Assembly (NCBI GenBank): GCA_963775805.1
Contig: CAVZKG010000001.1
Location: forward strand, 434,001 to 498,000
Source of the DNA: JAFAMB01 sp963775805
Lineage (GTDB): Bacteria; Verrucomicrobiota; Verrucomicrobiia; Chthoniobacterales; JAFAMB01
DNA length: 64,000 bases
Reading direction: 5' to 3'
The position numbers and the translations under genes are program-made. Positions 35,012 through 43,922 of this stretch are shown piece by piece. How positions within the stretch are numbered: position 1 is the stretch's first letter; every line of letters begins with the position of its first letter. Below the pieces are notes generated by a model that was given only the letters and a program-made list of their open reading frames with translations, did no database searches and was not told the DNA's origin.

Positions 35012-36283
35012 CTAAACCGTAATCGTCTGGGCGCGGCTTTGTCCGACCCCGACAATTTTCAGTTTTGCTCCGGTCAAATCGCAAATGGTGCGTAAATAAT
35101 TTCTGGCATTCTGCGGCAACTCGTCAAACGTACGAGCGTCACTCGTGGATTTCTGCCACCCGTCGATCTCCTGGTACACTGGCACGCACTTCTTCAACTC
35201 GCTTGCTGAAGTCGGAGGAACTTCGATCTTTTTCCCATCAAGCCTATACGCGACACAAATCTTCAGGCGCGCAAGGGAATCCAGACCGTCGAGATTGGTA
35301 ACAGCCAGTTCATCGATCCCGTTGAGGATTTGGGCATAACGCGTCGCAACCGCATCGAACCATCCGCAGCGACGCGCCCGTCCAGTGACGGCGCCAAACT
35401 CGCGTCCCATGGAATGGAGCAAATCGGACAGTGAATCGTCCTGCGTTGGAAACGGGCCTTCGCCGACTCGCGTCGTGTAGGCCTTCATCGCGCCGATTAC
35501 CAAATCGATCTTGTTAGGAGGCACACCCGAACCGGTGCATGCAGCACCTGCGGTCGTATTCGATGAGGTGACGTATGGATAGGTTCCGTGGTCAACATCC
35601 AAAAACGTCCCTTGCGCCCCTTCAAACAGAATCCCTTTGCCGGCTGCCATTGCTTTGTGAACTGTCAAAACCGTATTCGTAATGAGCGGGCGAATCTTTT
35701 CGCCAACCTCGAGATACTGTTCGAGAAGCTGCTTAATGCGCACCGGCTTCTGAGCGTGATCCCTCAGGAAAACGTTCACCTCCTTGACGCGCGCTTGAAG
35801 TTTCTCCGTGAACAGCTCAGGTTGCAAAAGTTCCCCCAACCGAATTCCAACTCTGGCGATCTTATCCCCGTACGCCGGCCCGATTCCGCGTTTTGTTGTT
35901 CCGATCTTTTGCGCACCCTTGGATACTTCCCTCTGTTCGTCGATCAATTTGTGAAACGGAAACACCAAATGCGCGCACTCGCTGATGAGGAGGTTCTTTG
36001 AGTTGATTTTGACACCCTGCGTCGCCAATTCCGATATTTCTTCCCAAAGCGAGACAGGATCAATCACCACTCCATTGCCGATAACGCAAAGCTTTCCCTT
36101 TCGCAGGATTCCGGACGGTATAAGCCGCAAGATGTACTTCTTCTCGCCGACAACGACGGTGTGGCCGGCGTTGTTTCCTCCCTGACTTCGCACCACGACG
36201 TCAACTTTGTCGGTCAGGTAGTCAATTACCTTGCCCTTTCCTTCGTCGCCCCATTGGGCGCCGACTAAAACGATGTTGGACAT
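35012..36283 (-). CDS. purA: Adenylosuccinate synthetase
   Basis: 423 aa from ATG 36283 (MSNIVLVGAQWGDEGKGK), the canonical N-terminus; an upstream in-frame ATG at 36337 adds 18 residues with no match. GTP-dependent conversion of IMP and aspartate to adenylosuccinate in AMP synthesis. Key segments: GDEGKGK P-loop, RSQGGNNAGHTV, GTTKRGIGPAYGDK, FEGAQGTFLDVDHGTYPYVT, TRVGEGPFPT, and RRCGWFDAVATRYA. The uppS gene follows. Confidence 0.95.
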   Translation of the reverse strand: MSNIVLVGAQWGDEGKGKVIDYLTDKVDVVVRSQGGNNAGHTVVVGEKKYILRLIPSGILRKGKLCVIGNGVVIDPVSLWEEISELATQGVKINSKNLLISECAHLVFPFHKLIDEQREVSKGAQKIGTTKRGIGPAYGDKIARVGIRLGELLQPELFTEKLQARVKEVNVFLRDHAQKPVRIKQLLEQYLEVGEKIRPLITNTVLTVHKAMAAGKGILFEGAQGTFLDVDHGTYPYVTSSNTTAGAACTGSGVPPNKIDLVIGAMKAYTTRVGEGPFPTQDDSLSDLLHSMGREFGAVTGRARRCGWFDAVATRYAQILNGIDELAVTNLDGLDSLARLKICVAYRLDGKKIEVPPTSASELKKCVPVYQEIDGWQKSTSDARTFDELPQNARNYLRTICDLTGAKLKIVGVGQSRAQTITV

Positions 36284-36379
36284 AAATCTTACGTACAGAA
36301 AAATGTCCCGGAACTCCTCGTGCGGTCCTCGGGACAAACACCGAAATTAAGGGACGCCAGAGCGCTCCGCAAGCACTCA

Positions 36380-36422
36380 CGTTCAAAAAAGAAAGCCCGG
36401 TGCGGAAGGTTCCGCGCCGGGC
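36380..36422 (-). terminator. Rho-independent terminator after tatA
   Basis: GCCCGGTGCGGAA (36395-36407) pairs with TTCCGCGCCGGGC (36410-36422), 13 bp with one wobble and a 2-nt loop core, followed on the minus strand by TTTCTTTTTTGAAC. Orientation and position fit the end of tatA at 36447. Confidence 0.85.
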
Positions 36423-36446
36423 AAGCTAAGAGAAAATCGCCTTGTC

Positions 36447-36770
36447 TCAGGAAGGCTGAGTCGGCTGCTGTCCAGCGGGCTCGGATTGCGCCGTTTGAAC
36501 CGCTGCAGGCTGAGCCGGTTGCACCGGTTGAACGGGCTGCGGGGCCTGATAAGGTTGCGTATTTTGAGGTTGCGGAGCACCCTTCAAGTCTTGACCGGCT
36601 TGGCGTAATTCTTTATCGAACTCCTCGCGGGCCTTCCGAAACTCGTTCATGCTCTGGCCTAAACTCCGCGCCAGCTCGGGTAGCTTTTTCGCCCCGAACA
36701 GAACAAGTACGATTACCAGAATCAATACCCACTCAGTCGGCCCCGGCGTCACTAGAGCGATCGTATGCAT
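36447..36770 (-). CDS. tatA: Sec-independent translocase subunit TatA
   Basis: 107 aa. One N-terminal membrane helix (EWVLILVIVLVLFGAKKLPE, with the FG hinge and KLPEL that mark TatA/E), then an amphipathic helix (ARSLGQSMNEFRKAREEF). The C-terminal ~45 residues are Pro/Gln rich (APQPVQPVQPAQPAAVQTAQ) and presumably unstructured. Forms the channel of the twin-arginine export system for folded proteins. No tatC is nearby. TatA is favoured over TatB by the short, simple organisation. A strong terminator follows. Confidence 0.9.
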   Translation of the reverse strand: MHTIALVTPGPTEWVLILVIVLVLFGAKKLPELARSLGQSMNEFRKAREEFDKELRQAGQDLKGAPQPQNTQPYQAPQPVQPVQPAQPAAVQTAQSEPAGQQPTQPS

Positions 36771-36836
36771 ATTTTAAAGCCTATCTCAGCGTCGCGCCAG
36801 TTTCACTAAAAACCTGCCGCTTAGCCTGTTTATTTG

Positions 36837-37166
36837 CTATTTTAGAGCGTTCAACCGTGAAATAAGGTCCGCTTTGCTCGTCAGACCGACAACCTGGTCT
36901 TTCACTTCGCCGGATTTGAAGAACAGCATCGTCGGTATGTTGCGGATGCCGAAACGGTTTGAAAGAGTTGGATTGTTATCGACGTCTACCTTTACGATTC
37001 GGACAGCTGTCCCCTGCTCCTTCGCGATCTCGTCCAGGACCGGTGCAATCATCCGGCACGGTCCACACCAGGTCGCCCAGAAGTCCACGAGGACTGGGAC
37101 GTTCGCGTTGCTCACCGTTTGGTCAAAGGTAGTCTCGTCTAAATGAGTCACTGATTCGGTAGACAT
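36837..37166 (-). CDS. trxA: Thioredoxin
   Basis: 109 aa, the standard length. Active site WCGPC in FWATWCGPCRMIAPVLDEI, followed by VDVDNNPTLSNRFGIRNIPT with the cis-Pro and the LFFKSGEVKDQVVG segment. Reduces disulfides in cytosolic proteins such as ribonucleotide reductase. Located between tatA and a small membrane-protein gene, all on the minus strand, but separated by 66 and 45 bp so not necessarily one operon. Confidence 0.94.
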   Translation of the reverse strand: MSTESVTHLDETTFDQTVSNANVPVLVDFWATWCGPCRMIAPVLDEIAKEQGTAVRIVKVDVDNNPTLSNRFGIRNIPTMLFFKSGEVKDQVVGLTSKADLISRLNALK

Positions 37167-37211
37167 AAAGCTTAAGTCTTTCTGCTGGCCATCCAGCTCA
37201 CTCCTTCTGAG

Positions 37212-37469
37212 TCAACTGAACGCTATCAGCATTTGCAAGATAAGCGAAATCACTGAAAAAGCCAGCAACAAGCCGATCAATGGTACCGTCCATGGGTCGC
37301 GTTTTCCTTGGGCTCCGCCCGGTACCATGATCGGTGCGCTTTCCGTCGAAGAGGGTCGTTCGGCCCGTCTATCCGCAGAAATATCGTCGTTGCCGATCGG
37401 GTCCCCTGGTTTGGGATGATTCCGCGGCGGTACCGGTATTCTTGCGACTCCCTTCTTGGCTTCAGCCAT
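37212..37469 (-). CDS. Small membrane-anchored protein of unknown function
   Basis: 85 aa from ATG 37469 (MAEAKKGVARIPVPPRN); an in-frame start at 37517 is possible. The first 55 residues are polar and Pro rich, the last ~22 (WTVPLIGLLLAFSVISLILQ) form a single C-terminal transmembrane helix, giving a tail-anchored topology. I do not recognise a family. Its place directly upstream of trxA in the same direction suggests co-transcription. The divergent epimerase gene starts 135 bp away. Confidence 0.6.
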   Translation of the reverse strand: MAEAKKGVARIPVPPRNHPKPGDPIGNDDISADRRAERPSSTESAPIMVPGGAQGKRDPWTVPLIGLLLAFSVISLILQMLIAFS

Positions 37470-37603
37470 CAGCTTATATACCGTTCCAAATCCGCCAGAT
37501 GTCAACTGAGGAAGCACCCAAAGAGCGGCCGAAGTTCCAGTCCCCTTAAAACTTACTCCTTGCGCTCTTTGAAATTTCCTCCCAGTTTCGAGCCACTTCG
37601 CAC

Positions 37604-38554
37604 ATGAAAGTATTGGTTACAGGGGGCGCCGGATTTATCGGCTCCCATCTTGTGGAGGCATTGGTAGCCGCCGAACATTCGGTTTCAGTTATCGATGATT
37701 TCAACGATTTCTACAGCCCCGAAATCAAAAGCAAAAACCTCGAGCGTGTCAGCGCGGATATACGGCTTTACAAAGGCGACATCAGAAACAAGGAATTCGT
37801 ACTCGGGACAATTGAAACGGAACGTCCGGATGCAGTTATCCACCTCGCTGCAAGAGCCGGCGTCCGTCCCTCTATCCAGGATCCCGAACTCTATCTTGCG
37901 ACGAATATCGACGGAACGTTTCATCTATTGGACGGTGCGCAAAAGTACGGGGTCCGCCGATTTATTTTTGCCTCCAGCTCTTCGGTTTATGGCGCCTCCC
38001 GTGTCACGCCATTCCGGGAAGATCAGGTTCTGACTCAGACGCTCAGCCCATACGCGTCAACAAAACTTGCGGGTGAGCAACTCTGTTCCTGTTATTCGTA
38101 TCTCTACAATATCCGTGTGGTTTGCCTGCGCTTTTTCACCGTCTATGGCCCGCGCCAGCGTCCCGATCTTGCGATACACAAATTCACTAATCTCATTCAC
38201 CACGGCAAGCCTATCGACGTTTATGGGGACGGCACTGCCCGGCGCGATTTCACTTATATCAATGACATCATCCAGGGAGTGCTTGTTTCGATCGGGTATA
38301 GTGGCGCTCAATTCGACATCTTTAATCTGGGCGAGAATGAGACGATCGAGGTCCGGGCTGTAATTCGGGAGATCGAGAATGCTCTGGGAAAAAAAGCACA
38401 AATCAATATTTTGCCTCCCGTTCCAGGCGATATGCCGGCGACGCATGCCGATATATCGAAGGCGCGGACACTTCTAAACTATGCGCCCAAAACCGATATA
38501 CGGACGGGTGTACGCCAATTTGTCGCGTGGTATCTTCAAACCCAATCACAATGA
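37604..38554 (+). CDS. NAD-dependent sugar-nucleotide epimerase (UDP-glucuronate/UDP-glucose 4-epimerase-like)
   Basis: 316 aa extended short-chain dehydrogenase. NAD-binding VTGGAGFIGSHLVEAL at the start, substrate/catalytic SSSSVYGASR and SPYASTKLAGE (Tyr-x3-Lys), and RFFTVYGPRQRPDLAIHKFT, which is close to the UDP-glucuronate 4-epimerase branch. Likely makes a nucleotide sugar for surface polysaccharide. It overlaps the M20 gene (ATGA), so they are translated together. The exact substrate is not fixed by sequence. Confidence 0.85.
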   Translation: MKVLVTGGAGFIGSHLVEALVAAEHSVSVIDDFNDFYSPEIKSKNLERVSADIRLYKGDIRNKEFVLGTIETERPDAVIHLAARAGVRPSIQDPELYLATNIDGTFHLLDGAQKYGVRRFIFASSSSVYGASRVTPFREDQVLTQTLSPYASTKLAGEQLCSCYSYLYNIRVVCLRFFTVYGPRQRPDLAIHKFTNLIHHGKPIDVYGDGTARRDFTYINDIIQGVLVSIGYSGAQFDIFNLGENETIEVRAVIREIENALGKKAQINILPPVPGDMPATHADISKARTLLNYAPKTDIRTGVRQFVAWYLQTQSQ

Positions 38555-39681
38555 GCACCTCTTCATTCCGAGATGTCGTCGAACTATGCCGGGCTCTGGT
38601 GCAAATTCCGAGTGAAAATCCGTCCGGTTCAACGGCTAGTGGCGGAGAACAGGCGATGGCGCGGTTTGTGGGAAGCTTTCTCGAAGAGATCGGAGCGCAC
38701 GTTGAGTATGAAGAAATCGATCCGGGGCGTCCAAATGTCTATGGACTCTGGCCGGTTCCGCCAGGTGCGACGCAACGCATCCTGTTCGCGCCGCATCTTG
38801 ATACCGTGACCGTCGAGGGGATGACGGTCGATCCGTTTCTGGGAAATTGCGTGGATGGCAGACTCTATGGGCGCGGCAGTTCAGACACCAAAGGAACAAT
38901 GGCAGCGATGCTATGGGCGTTGAAAACGGTCGACCTCTCGAAGCTGAATGTGGCAGTTGGATTTGCCGGACTTGCCGATGAGGAGTTCGAACAACGCGGC
39001 GCCAAAGCCTGCGCAGATCGCAAAATGGCCGACTTCGCGATCGTCGGAGAACCGACAAACCTGAACGTGGTCCACACGCACAAAGGGACCGCATGGCTTA
39101 GAATTGAGACGCACGGAAAATCGGCACACGCTTCTCTGCCGGAAAATGGTATCAACGCAATCGACGCTATGACGGAAACGCTCATGATTCTGAGGGAGCA
39201 TTTCCATGAAATTTGTTCGGTTCCCCCTGATCCGGTACTCGGTAAGCCAACTATCAGCACCGGACGGATCAACGGCGGCTCAAAAATCAACGTCGTGCCG
39301 GAGAGATGTTCCGCCGAGATCGATATTCGAATTGTTCCGGGACAGGAATCGATGGAAACCGCAGTCGTAGATTTTTTGCGAGACCGCAAAGTCACTGCGA
39401 CCGTCACGCCAATCAAGGTCTCGGCCCCTCTTTACACCTCCCCCGAGAACCCGTTTATCAAAAAATTCCTGGATTTGGGATCAACTCTCACCGGTGCCAA
39501 CTGGTTCTGTGATGCGGCCGCTTTCGCGCTTGAAGGAACGCCGGCAATCGCGATTGGACCCGGGTCGATCGCCCAGGCTCACACTGCGGATGAATTCATC
39601 GAAGTCGCAGAACTCGAGCGCGGTGCTGAATATTTCACCAAGTACTTACTCTCTTTCGACAATGGCCGATTCCAAGCCTAA
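38551..39681 (+). CDS. M20 family metallo-deacylase/peptidase (ArgE/DapE type)
   Basis: 376 aa from ATG 38551 (MSTSSFRDVVELC), which overlaps the upstream stop. Two-zinc enzyme removing acyl groups from amino acids or cleaving small peptides. Zinc ligands and catalytic residues are visible in FAPHLDTVTVEGM, GRGSSDTKGTMAAML, and DEEFEQRGAKA; the dimerisation domain begins near HTHKGTAWLRIETHGKSAHA. ArgE (acetylornithine deacetylase) and DapE are both possible. The end overlaps proS by 20 bp. Confidence 0.87.
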   Translation: MSTSSFRDVVELCRALVQIPSENPSGSTASGGEQAMARFVGSFLEEIGAHVEYEEIDPGRPNVYGLWPVPPGATQRILFAPHLDTVTVEGMTVDPFLGNCVDGRLYGRGSSDTKGTMAAMLWALKTVDLSKLNVAVGFAGLADEEFEQRGAKACADRKMADFAIVGEPTNLNVVHTHKGTAWLRIETHGKSAHASLPENGINAIDAMTETLMILREHFHEICSVPPDPVLGKPTISTGRINGGSKINVVPERCSAEIDIRIVPGQESMETAVVDFLRDRKVTATVTPIKVSAPLYTSPENPFIKKFLDLGSTLTGANWFCDAAAFALEGTPAIAIGPGSIAQAHTADEFIEVAELERGAEYFTKYLLSFDNGRFQA

Positions 39682-41203
39682 AACAGCCATCACCCCAATC
39701 CGGTCCGAAGACTTTCCGGAATGGTATCAACAAGTCGTTCGCGCCGCCGATCTCGCCGAAAATTCTGAGGTCCGCGGTTGCATGATTATTAAGCCGTGGG
39801 GATACGGAATCTGGGAGAACATCCAATCTCAACTCGATTCGATGATCAAAGCGACTGGCCACAAGAACGCCTATTTTCCGCTGTTTATTCCTCTCAGCTA
39901 TTTCGAAAAAGAGGCGGCGCACATTGAAGGTTTTGCAAAGGAATGCGCTGTCGTGACGCATCATCGTCTGGATATCGGCCCGGACGGCAAAATGCGCCCC
40001 GCCCCCAGCGCTGAGCTCACAGAGCCGCTGGTGATACGACCCACTTCCGAAACGATCATCGGTTCAGCATTCGCAAAATGGACGCAGTCGTATCGTGATC
40101 TTCCGATTTTGATCAACCAATGGGCAAACGTGGTCCGCTGGGAAATGCGCCCGCGCCTGTTTCTGCGCACCGCCGAATTCCTCTGGCAAGAAGGTCACAC
40201 CGCCCACGAAACGGAAGCGGAAGCGATCGAAGAAACGAACCAGATGCTCAATGTCTATACAACATTCGCACGCGATCATCTGGCACTCCCCGTGTATCAC
40301 GGTGAGAAAAGCGAAAGCGAGCGGTTCCCCGGGGCCGTTCAGACGCTATGCATCGAAGCGATGGTGCAGGATCGAAAAGCCATTCAAGCCGGCACCTCCC
40401 ATTTTTTGGGTCAGAATTTTGCGAACGCGTCCGGGATTAAATTCGTCGCACGCGGCGGGATCGAAGAATACGCATGGACCACGAGTTGGGGCGTGAGCAC
40501 CCGCTTGATCGGGGCATTGATCATGACACACGCGGATGACGACGGACTCGTGTTGCCACCAATGATTGCTCCGGCTCATGTCGTCATTCTGCCAATCACG
40601 CCCAAGGAAGAGACACGTAACGCGGTTTTAGAGGCAGCAGCAGCCCTCAGCGTCCAGATCAAATCCCAACAGTACGCCGACCAGCCAATCCGTGTCGAAG
40701 TTGATCGACGCGATCTTGGCGGCGGATCCAAAAATTGGGAATGGATCAAACGAGGTGTCCCTGTCCGAATCGAGATCGGTCCACGCGACCTCGCAGAAGG
40801 CACAGTTGCCTTGTCAAGACGCGACAAATCGGTCAAGGAAAAGAGCTTTCTCAAGGCCGGCGAGGCTGTAAGCCGGCTACCGACGATTCTGGGCGAGATT
40901 CAGCAGAGCCTATTCGATCGGGCAAAGGCTTTGCGCGACACCAACACGGTTCGAATCGATTCAAAGGCCGATTTCTACGAATTCTTCACCCCTAAAAATC
41001 GTGAAAAACCGGAAATCCACGGCGGATTTGCCCTTTCTCACTGGTCGGGAAGCTCACAAGTCGAAGCGCAGCTCAAAGAGGACCTCAAAGTCACGATCCG
41101 TTGTATACCGTTCGATCCTGAGGTGCGTGACGAGGAACCGGGTAAATGCGTGATCTCAGGCGATCCGAGCCCTCGTCGCGTCCTGTTCGCGAAGTCCTAC
41201 TGA
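39662..41203 (+). CDS. proS: Prolyl-tRNA synthetase, archaeal/eukaryotic type
   Basis: 513 aa from ATG 39662 (MADSKPKTAITPIRSEDF). Charges tRNA-Pro. Class II motifs: GCMIIKPWGYGIWENIQ (motif 1 region), RPTSETIIGSAFAKW, and VRWEMRPRLFLRTAEFLWQE (motif 2); the C-terminal extension ends in Tyr as in the archaeal-type enzyme. It lacks the editing insertion of the bacterial ProS, which would give about 570-580 aa. Earlier in-frame starts overlap the M20 coding sequence out of family alignment. Housekeeping gene in an operon with the epimerase and M20 genes. Confidence 0.92.
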   Translation: MADSKPKTAITPIRSEDFPEWYQQVVRAADLAENSEVRGCMIIKPWGYGIWENIQSQLDSMIKATGHKNAYFPLFIPLSYFEKEAAHIEGFAKECAVVTHHRLDIGPDGKMRPAPSAELTEPLVIRPTSETIIGSAFAKWTQSYRDLPILINQWANVVRWEMRPRLFLRTAEFLWQEGHTAHETEAEAIEETNQMLNVYTTFARDHLALPVYHGEKSESERFPGAVQTLCIEAMVQDRKAIQAGTSHFLGQNFANASGIKFVARGGIEEYAWTTSWGVSTRLIGALIMTHADDDGLVLPPMIAPAHVVILPITPKEETRNAVLEAAAALSVQIKSQQYADQPIRVEVDRRDLGGGSKNWEWIKRGVPVRIEIGPRDLAEGTVALSRRDKSVKEKSFLKAGEAVSRLPTILGEIQQSLFDRAKALRDTNTVRIDSKADFYEFFTPKNREKPEIHGGFALSHWSGSSQVEAQLKEDLKVTIRCIPFDPEVRDEEPGKCVISGDPSPRRVLFAKSY

Positions 41204-41242
41204 GGAGCTGTTGGAACAACCTAACCTGAACCTTTTCCACCA

Positions 41243-42526
41243 GTGCTCGAGAGCGACCCAGAGCAGATATGCAAATTGCTCGACTCCGTTTATCGCGAGG
41301 AGTCGGGCCGTGTTCTCGCCACGCTTATCCGTTTGCTCGGTGATTTTGATCTTGCCGAGGACGCGATGCAGGATGCCTTCGCTGCCGCACTCGACCGGTG
41401 GCTGAAGGAGGGTGCGCCCAAAAATCCTCGTGCGTGGCTCGTTTCGACCGGACGTTTTCAAGCGATCGATGCTCTGCGACGTCGCGCACGGTTTGATGCT
41501 TTGCAGGAGAAAATTTCGGAATAGCCCGATACGCAATTGACTACGGCTGTCGCATTGGATGACGAAAGTCTTCAGGATGACCGGCTCCGATTGATTTTTA
41601 CCTGTTGCCACCCGGCGCTCACACCCGAGGCGCGCGTTGCTCTAACATTGCGCGAGGTGTGCGGATTAACGACCGAGGAGATTGCGCGCGCTTTCTTGAT
41701 ACCTGCGTCGACACTCGCTCAACGAATCGTGCGGGCAAAGGCCAAGATTCGCGAGGCGCACATTCCGTATGAAGTACCCTCTCCGGCCGAATTGCCTGGA
41801 CGGTTGGATGCCGTGCTTCAAGTCATTTACCTTTTATTCAACGAAGGCTACTCCGCCTCGTCCGGTGACTCGTTGACTCGCTCTGATCTCTCCAGCGAAG
41901 CAATCCGGCTAGGGCGGCTGCTAAGCGAGTTGATAATTGAACCGGATGTAAACGGCCTGCTCGCCCTGATGCTATTGCACGAATCACGTCGTGTGTCGCG
42001 GACATCACCAAGTGGGGAATTGATCTTGCTGGAACATCAAGATCGTTCATTGTGGAACCAAAAATCGATCACAGAAGGCGTCGCGTTGGTGGAACGGGCG
42101 TTGAGGTCGCGGCGATTTGGACCCTACACGCTACAGGCGGCGATTGCGGCCCTGCATTCTGAGGCAACCAGCGCCGCAGCCACGGACTGGCCACAAATCG
42201 TTGCGCTGTACCGGTTACTTGCCCGTATAGACCTCTCTCCTATCGTTGAATTGAACCATGCGGTAGCCGTGGCGATGCGGGATGGTCCAGAAGCCGGATT
42301 GAGGCTGATCGATGCGCTCCTCGCACGCACCGAGTTAGCAGACTACTATCTGGCGCACTCTGCCCGGGCAGACCTTTACCGACGGATGGGGAAAGCAGTT
42401 GAAGCTTGTTCTTCCTACGAAAAGGCACTGGCCCTCACTCGCCAGCGACCGGAACGCCGATTTCTGGAAAGTCGGCTTCGGGAATTAAAAGGTGTATGTC
42501 GAAATACGGAAACGCCAATCGACTAA
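41243..42526 (+). pseudogene. ECF sigma factor with TPR-like C-terminal domain (ECF42 type), interrupted by an in-frame TAG
   Basis: Starts GTG 41243. Codons up to 41521 encode region 2 (LIRLLGDFDLAEDAMQDAF, ALDRWLKEGAPKNPRAWLVS, FQAIDALRRRARFDAL); TAG at 41522-41524 follows EKISE, and the same frame resumes PDTQLTTAVALDDESLQDDR with region 4 (LTLREVCGLTTEEIARAF, LIPASTLAQRIVRAKAKIRE) and a ~200-residue helical C-terminal domain. Without the stop it is a standard ~427-aa sigma factor. Either it is a nonsense pseudogene, TAG is read through, or two pieces are made (TTG 41537 is a possible restart). The YCII/DGPF gene that normally accompanies ECF42 follows, so the locus is otherwise intact. 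Confidence 0.85.
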
Positions 42527-42552
42527 TAATTGAAAGATCAATCATCACAAGC

Positions 42553-42945
42553 ATGAAATACATCTGCCTTGGTTATATAGAACCCAACAAGTTTGAAAAC
42601 ATGTCTGAAATCGAACGTAATGCGATGCTCGACGACTGCTTCACTTACGACGACGTGCTGCGAAAGAACGGCCATTTTATCGGCGGCGAAGCACTTCAGA
42701 GCGCCAACACAGCCACGACGTTGCGTTGGAAAAATGGCAAGGTATCGGTCACAGACGGCCCGTACGCCGAGACGAAAGAACAATTGGGTGGAATTCTACT
42801 GCTGGAAGCACGTGACCTGAATCACGCAATTCAGTTGATGTCGAAACATCCAGGTGTAAAGGCAGGGCCTTTCGAAATCCGTCCCGCCGCAGACTTAGGC
42901 GATATGGTCAGTGAAAGCGAACAGAGGCGAGCAAAGGTCGGCTAG
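42553..42945 (+). CDS. YCII/DGPF-domain protein associated with ECF42
   Basis: 130 aa from ATG 42553 (MKYICLGYIEPNKF); longer in-frame starts overlap the sigma gene. A dimeric ferredoxin-like fold of the YCII family; the DGPF motif appears as DGPYAETKEQLGGILLLEA, and HPGVKAGPFEIRPA closes the domain. Such proteins are encoded next to ECF42 sigma factors in many phyla; their role there is not settled. The gap to the sigma gene is 26 bp, so they form one transcription unit, which is of interest because the sigma gene carries a stop codon. Confidence 0.85.
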   Translation: MKYICLGYIEPNKFENMSEIERNAMLDDCFTYDDVLRKNGHFIGGEALQSANTATTLRWKNGKVSVTDGPYAETKEQLGGILLLEARDLNHAIQLMSKHPGVKAGPFEIRPAADLGDMVSESEQRRAKVG

Positions 42946-43214
42946 CTCCTTTCTTTATCGACGACAACGTTTCAAATGTAGAAGCCTCCAGGGGCATTTG
43001 GCTTAAGGGCTTACCACTATAGAACCTTCGACGAGTTCAAGGCAGATCTTCTTGGAATTTTCTGATTCAGGTTCGAATCAAAGTTCCAGTCGATAAAAAA
43101 TTTGCAGCAAGTTGTCGAATTAGGGAATTGCCAACCGACTAGCTTTTGAAACGGCGAATTCGGAGACCGTCAAAACAACAAACAAAACGAACGATATGAA
43201 AGGCTAAAACGACT

Positions 43215-43856
43215 ATGTCCAGGTTAAGTGTTCATTGTTTTGGGATGTCGCTTGATGGGTTTGGCGCCGGCCCGGATCAAGACCGCAACAATCCGCTGGG
43301 CGTTGGAGGTACCAACCTGTTTCAATGGTTCTTCCCGACGCGCGTTTTTCAAAAAATGCACGGAAAAGGTGACGGCACGACGGGCATTGATAACGATTTT
43401 GCGGAACGCGGATTCGACGGCGTCGGCGCGTGGATACTGGGACGCAATATGTTTGGACCAATTCGCGGCGCATGGCCCGATTATCAATGGAAAGGTTGGT
43501 GGGGTGACATCCCTCCCTATCACACCCAGGTATTCGTTCTCACCCATTATCCGCGTGCGGCGATTCAAATGGATGGAGGCACTACATTTCATTTTGTCAC
43601 CGATGGCATCCATGCGGCACTAAAGCGTGCCAAGGAGGCGGCTGGTGGATTGGACGTGCGGATCGGTGGTGGACCAGCGACGATCCGGCAATATCTTCAG
43701 GCTGGATTGATTGACCAACTACACATCGCAGTTTCGCCCGTTGTCATGGGCAGCGGCGAAAGCCTTTTCGCCGGGATTGATCTCTTGAAGCTCGGATACA
43801 AAGTCATCGAGCACGTGACCAGCCCTGCCGCGATGCACGTCGTGCTGACCAAATGA
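43215..43856 (+). CDS. Dihydrofolate reductase-like (RibD C-terminal) protein
   Basis: 213 aa. Belongs to the RibD_C/DHFR family of NADPH-dependent reductases: start SVHCFGMSLDGFGAGPDQD, LGRNMFGPIRGAW, VFVLTHYPR, VRIGGGPATIRQYLQAGLID, and IAVSPVVMGSGESLF. Members in this sigma/YCII context are common but their substrates are unknown. It follows the YCII gene by 269 bp in the same direction; that spacer has no further gene I can see. The LacI gene converges with it 66 bp downstream. Confidence 0.87.
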   Translation: MSRLSVHCFGMSLDGFGAGPDQDRNNPLGVGGTNLFQWFFPTRVFQKMHGKGDGTTGIDNDFAERGFDGVGAWILGRNMFGPIRGAWPDYQWKGWWGDIPPYHTQVFVLTHYPRAAIQMDGGTTFHFVTDGIHAALKRAKEAAGGLDVRIGGGPATIRQYLQAGLIDQLHIAVSPVVMGSGESLFAGIDLLKLGYKVIEHVTSPAAMHVVLTK

Positions 43857-43922
43857 TTATCAAGTCGTTGAATGAACTCAGGCCAACGCTCATTTCCCAA
43901 AAGTCTCCTTATCGCCGCACTA

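Noticed and set aside
39494..39661. Longer N-terminus for proS
   Set aside because: It lies wholly within the M20 coding sequence in another frame and lacks similarity to prolyl-tRNA synthetases.
43060..43085. GGTTCGAATC T-loop-like sequence suggesting a tRNA
   Set aside because: No matching acceptor, D or anticodon stems around it; a similar GGTTCGAATC near 61990 is inside the gspL coding sequence.
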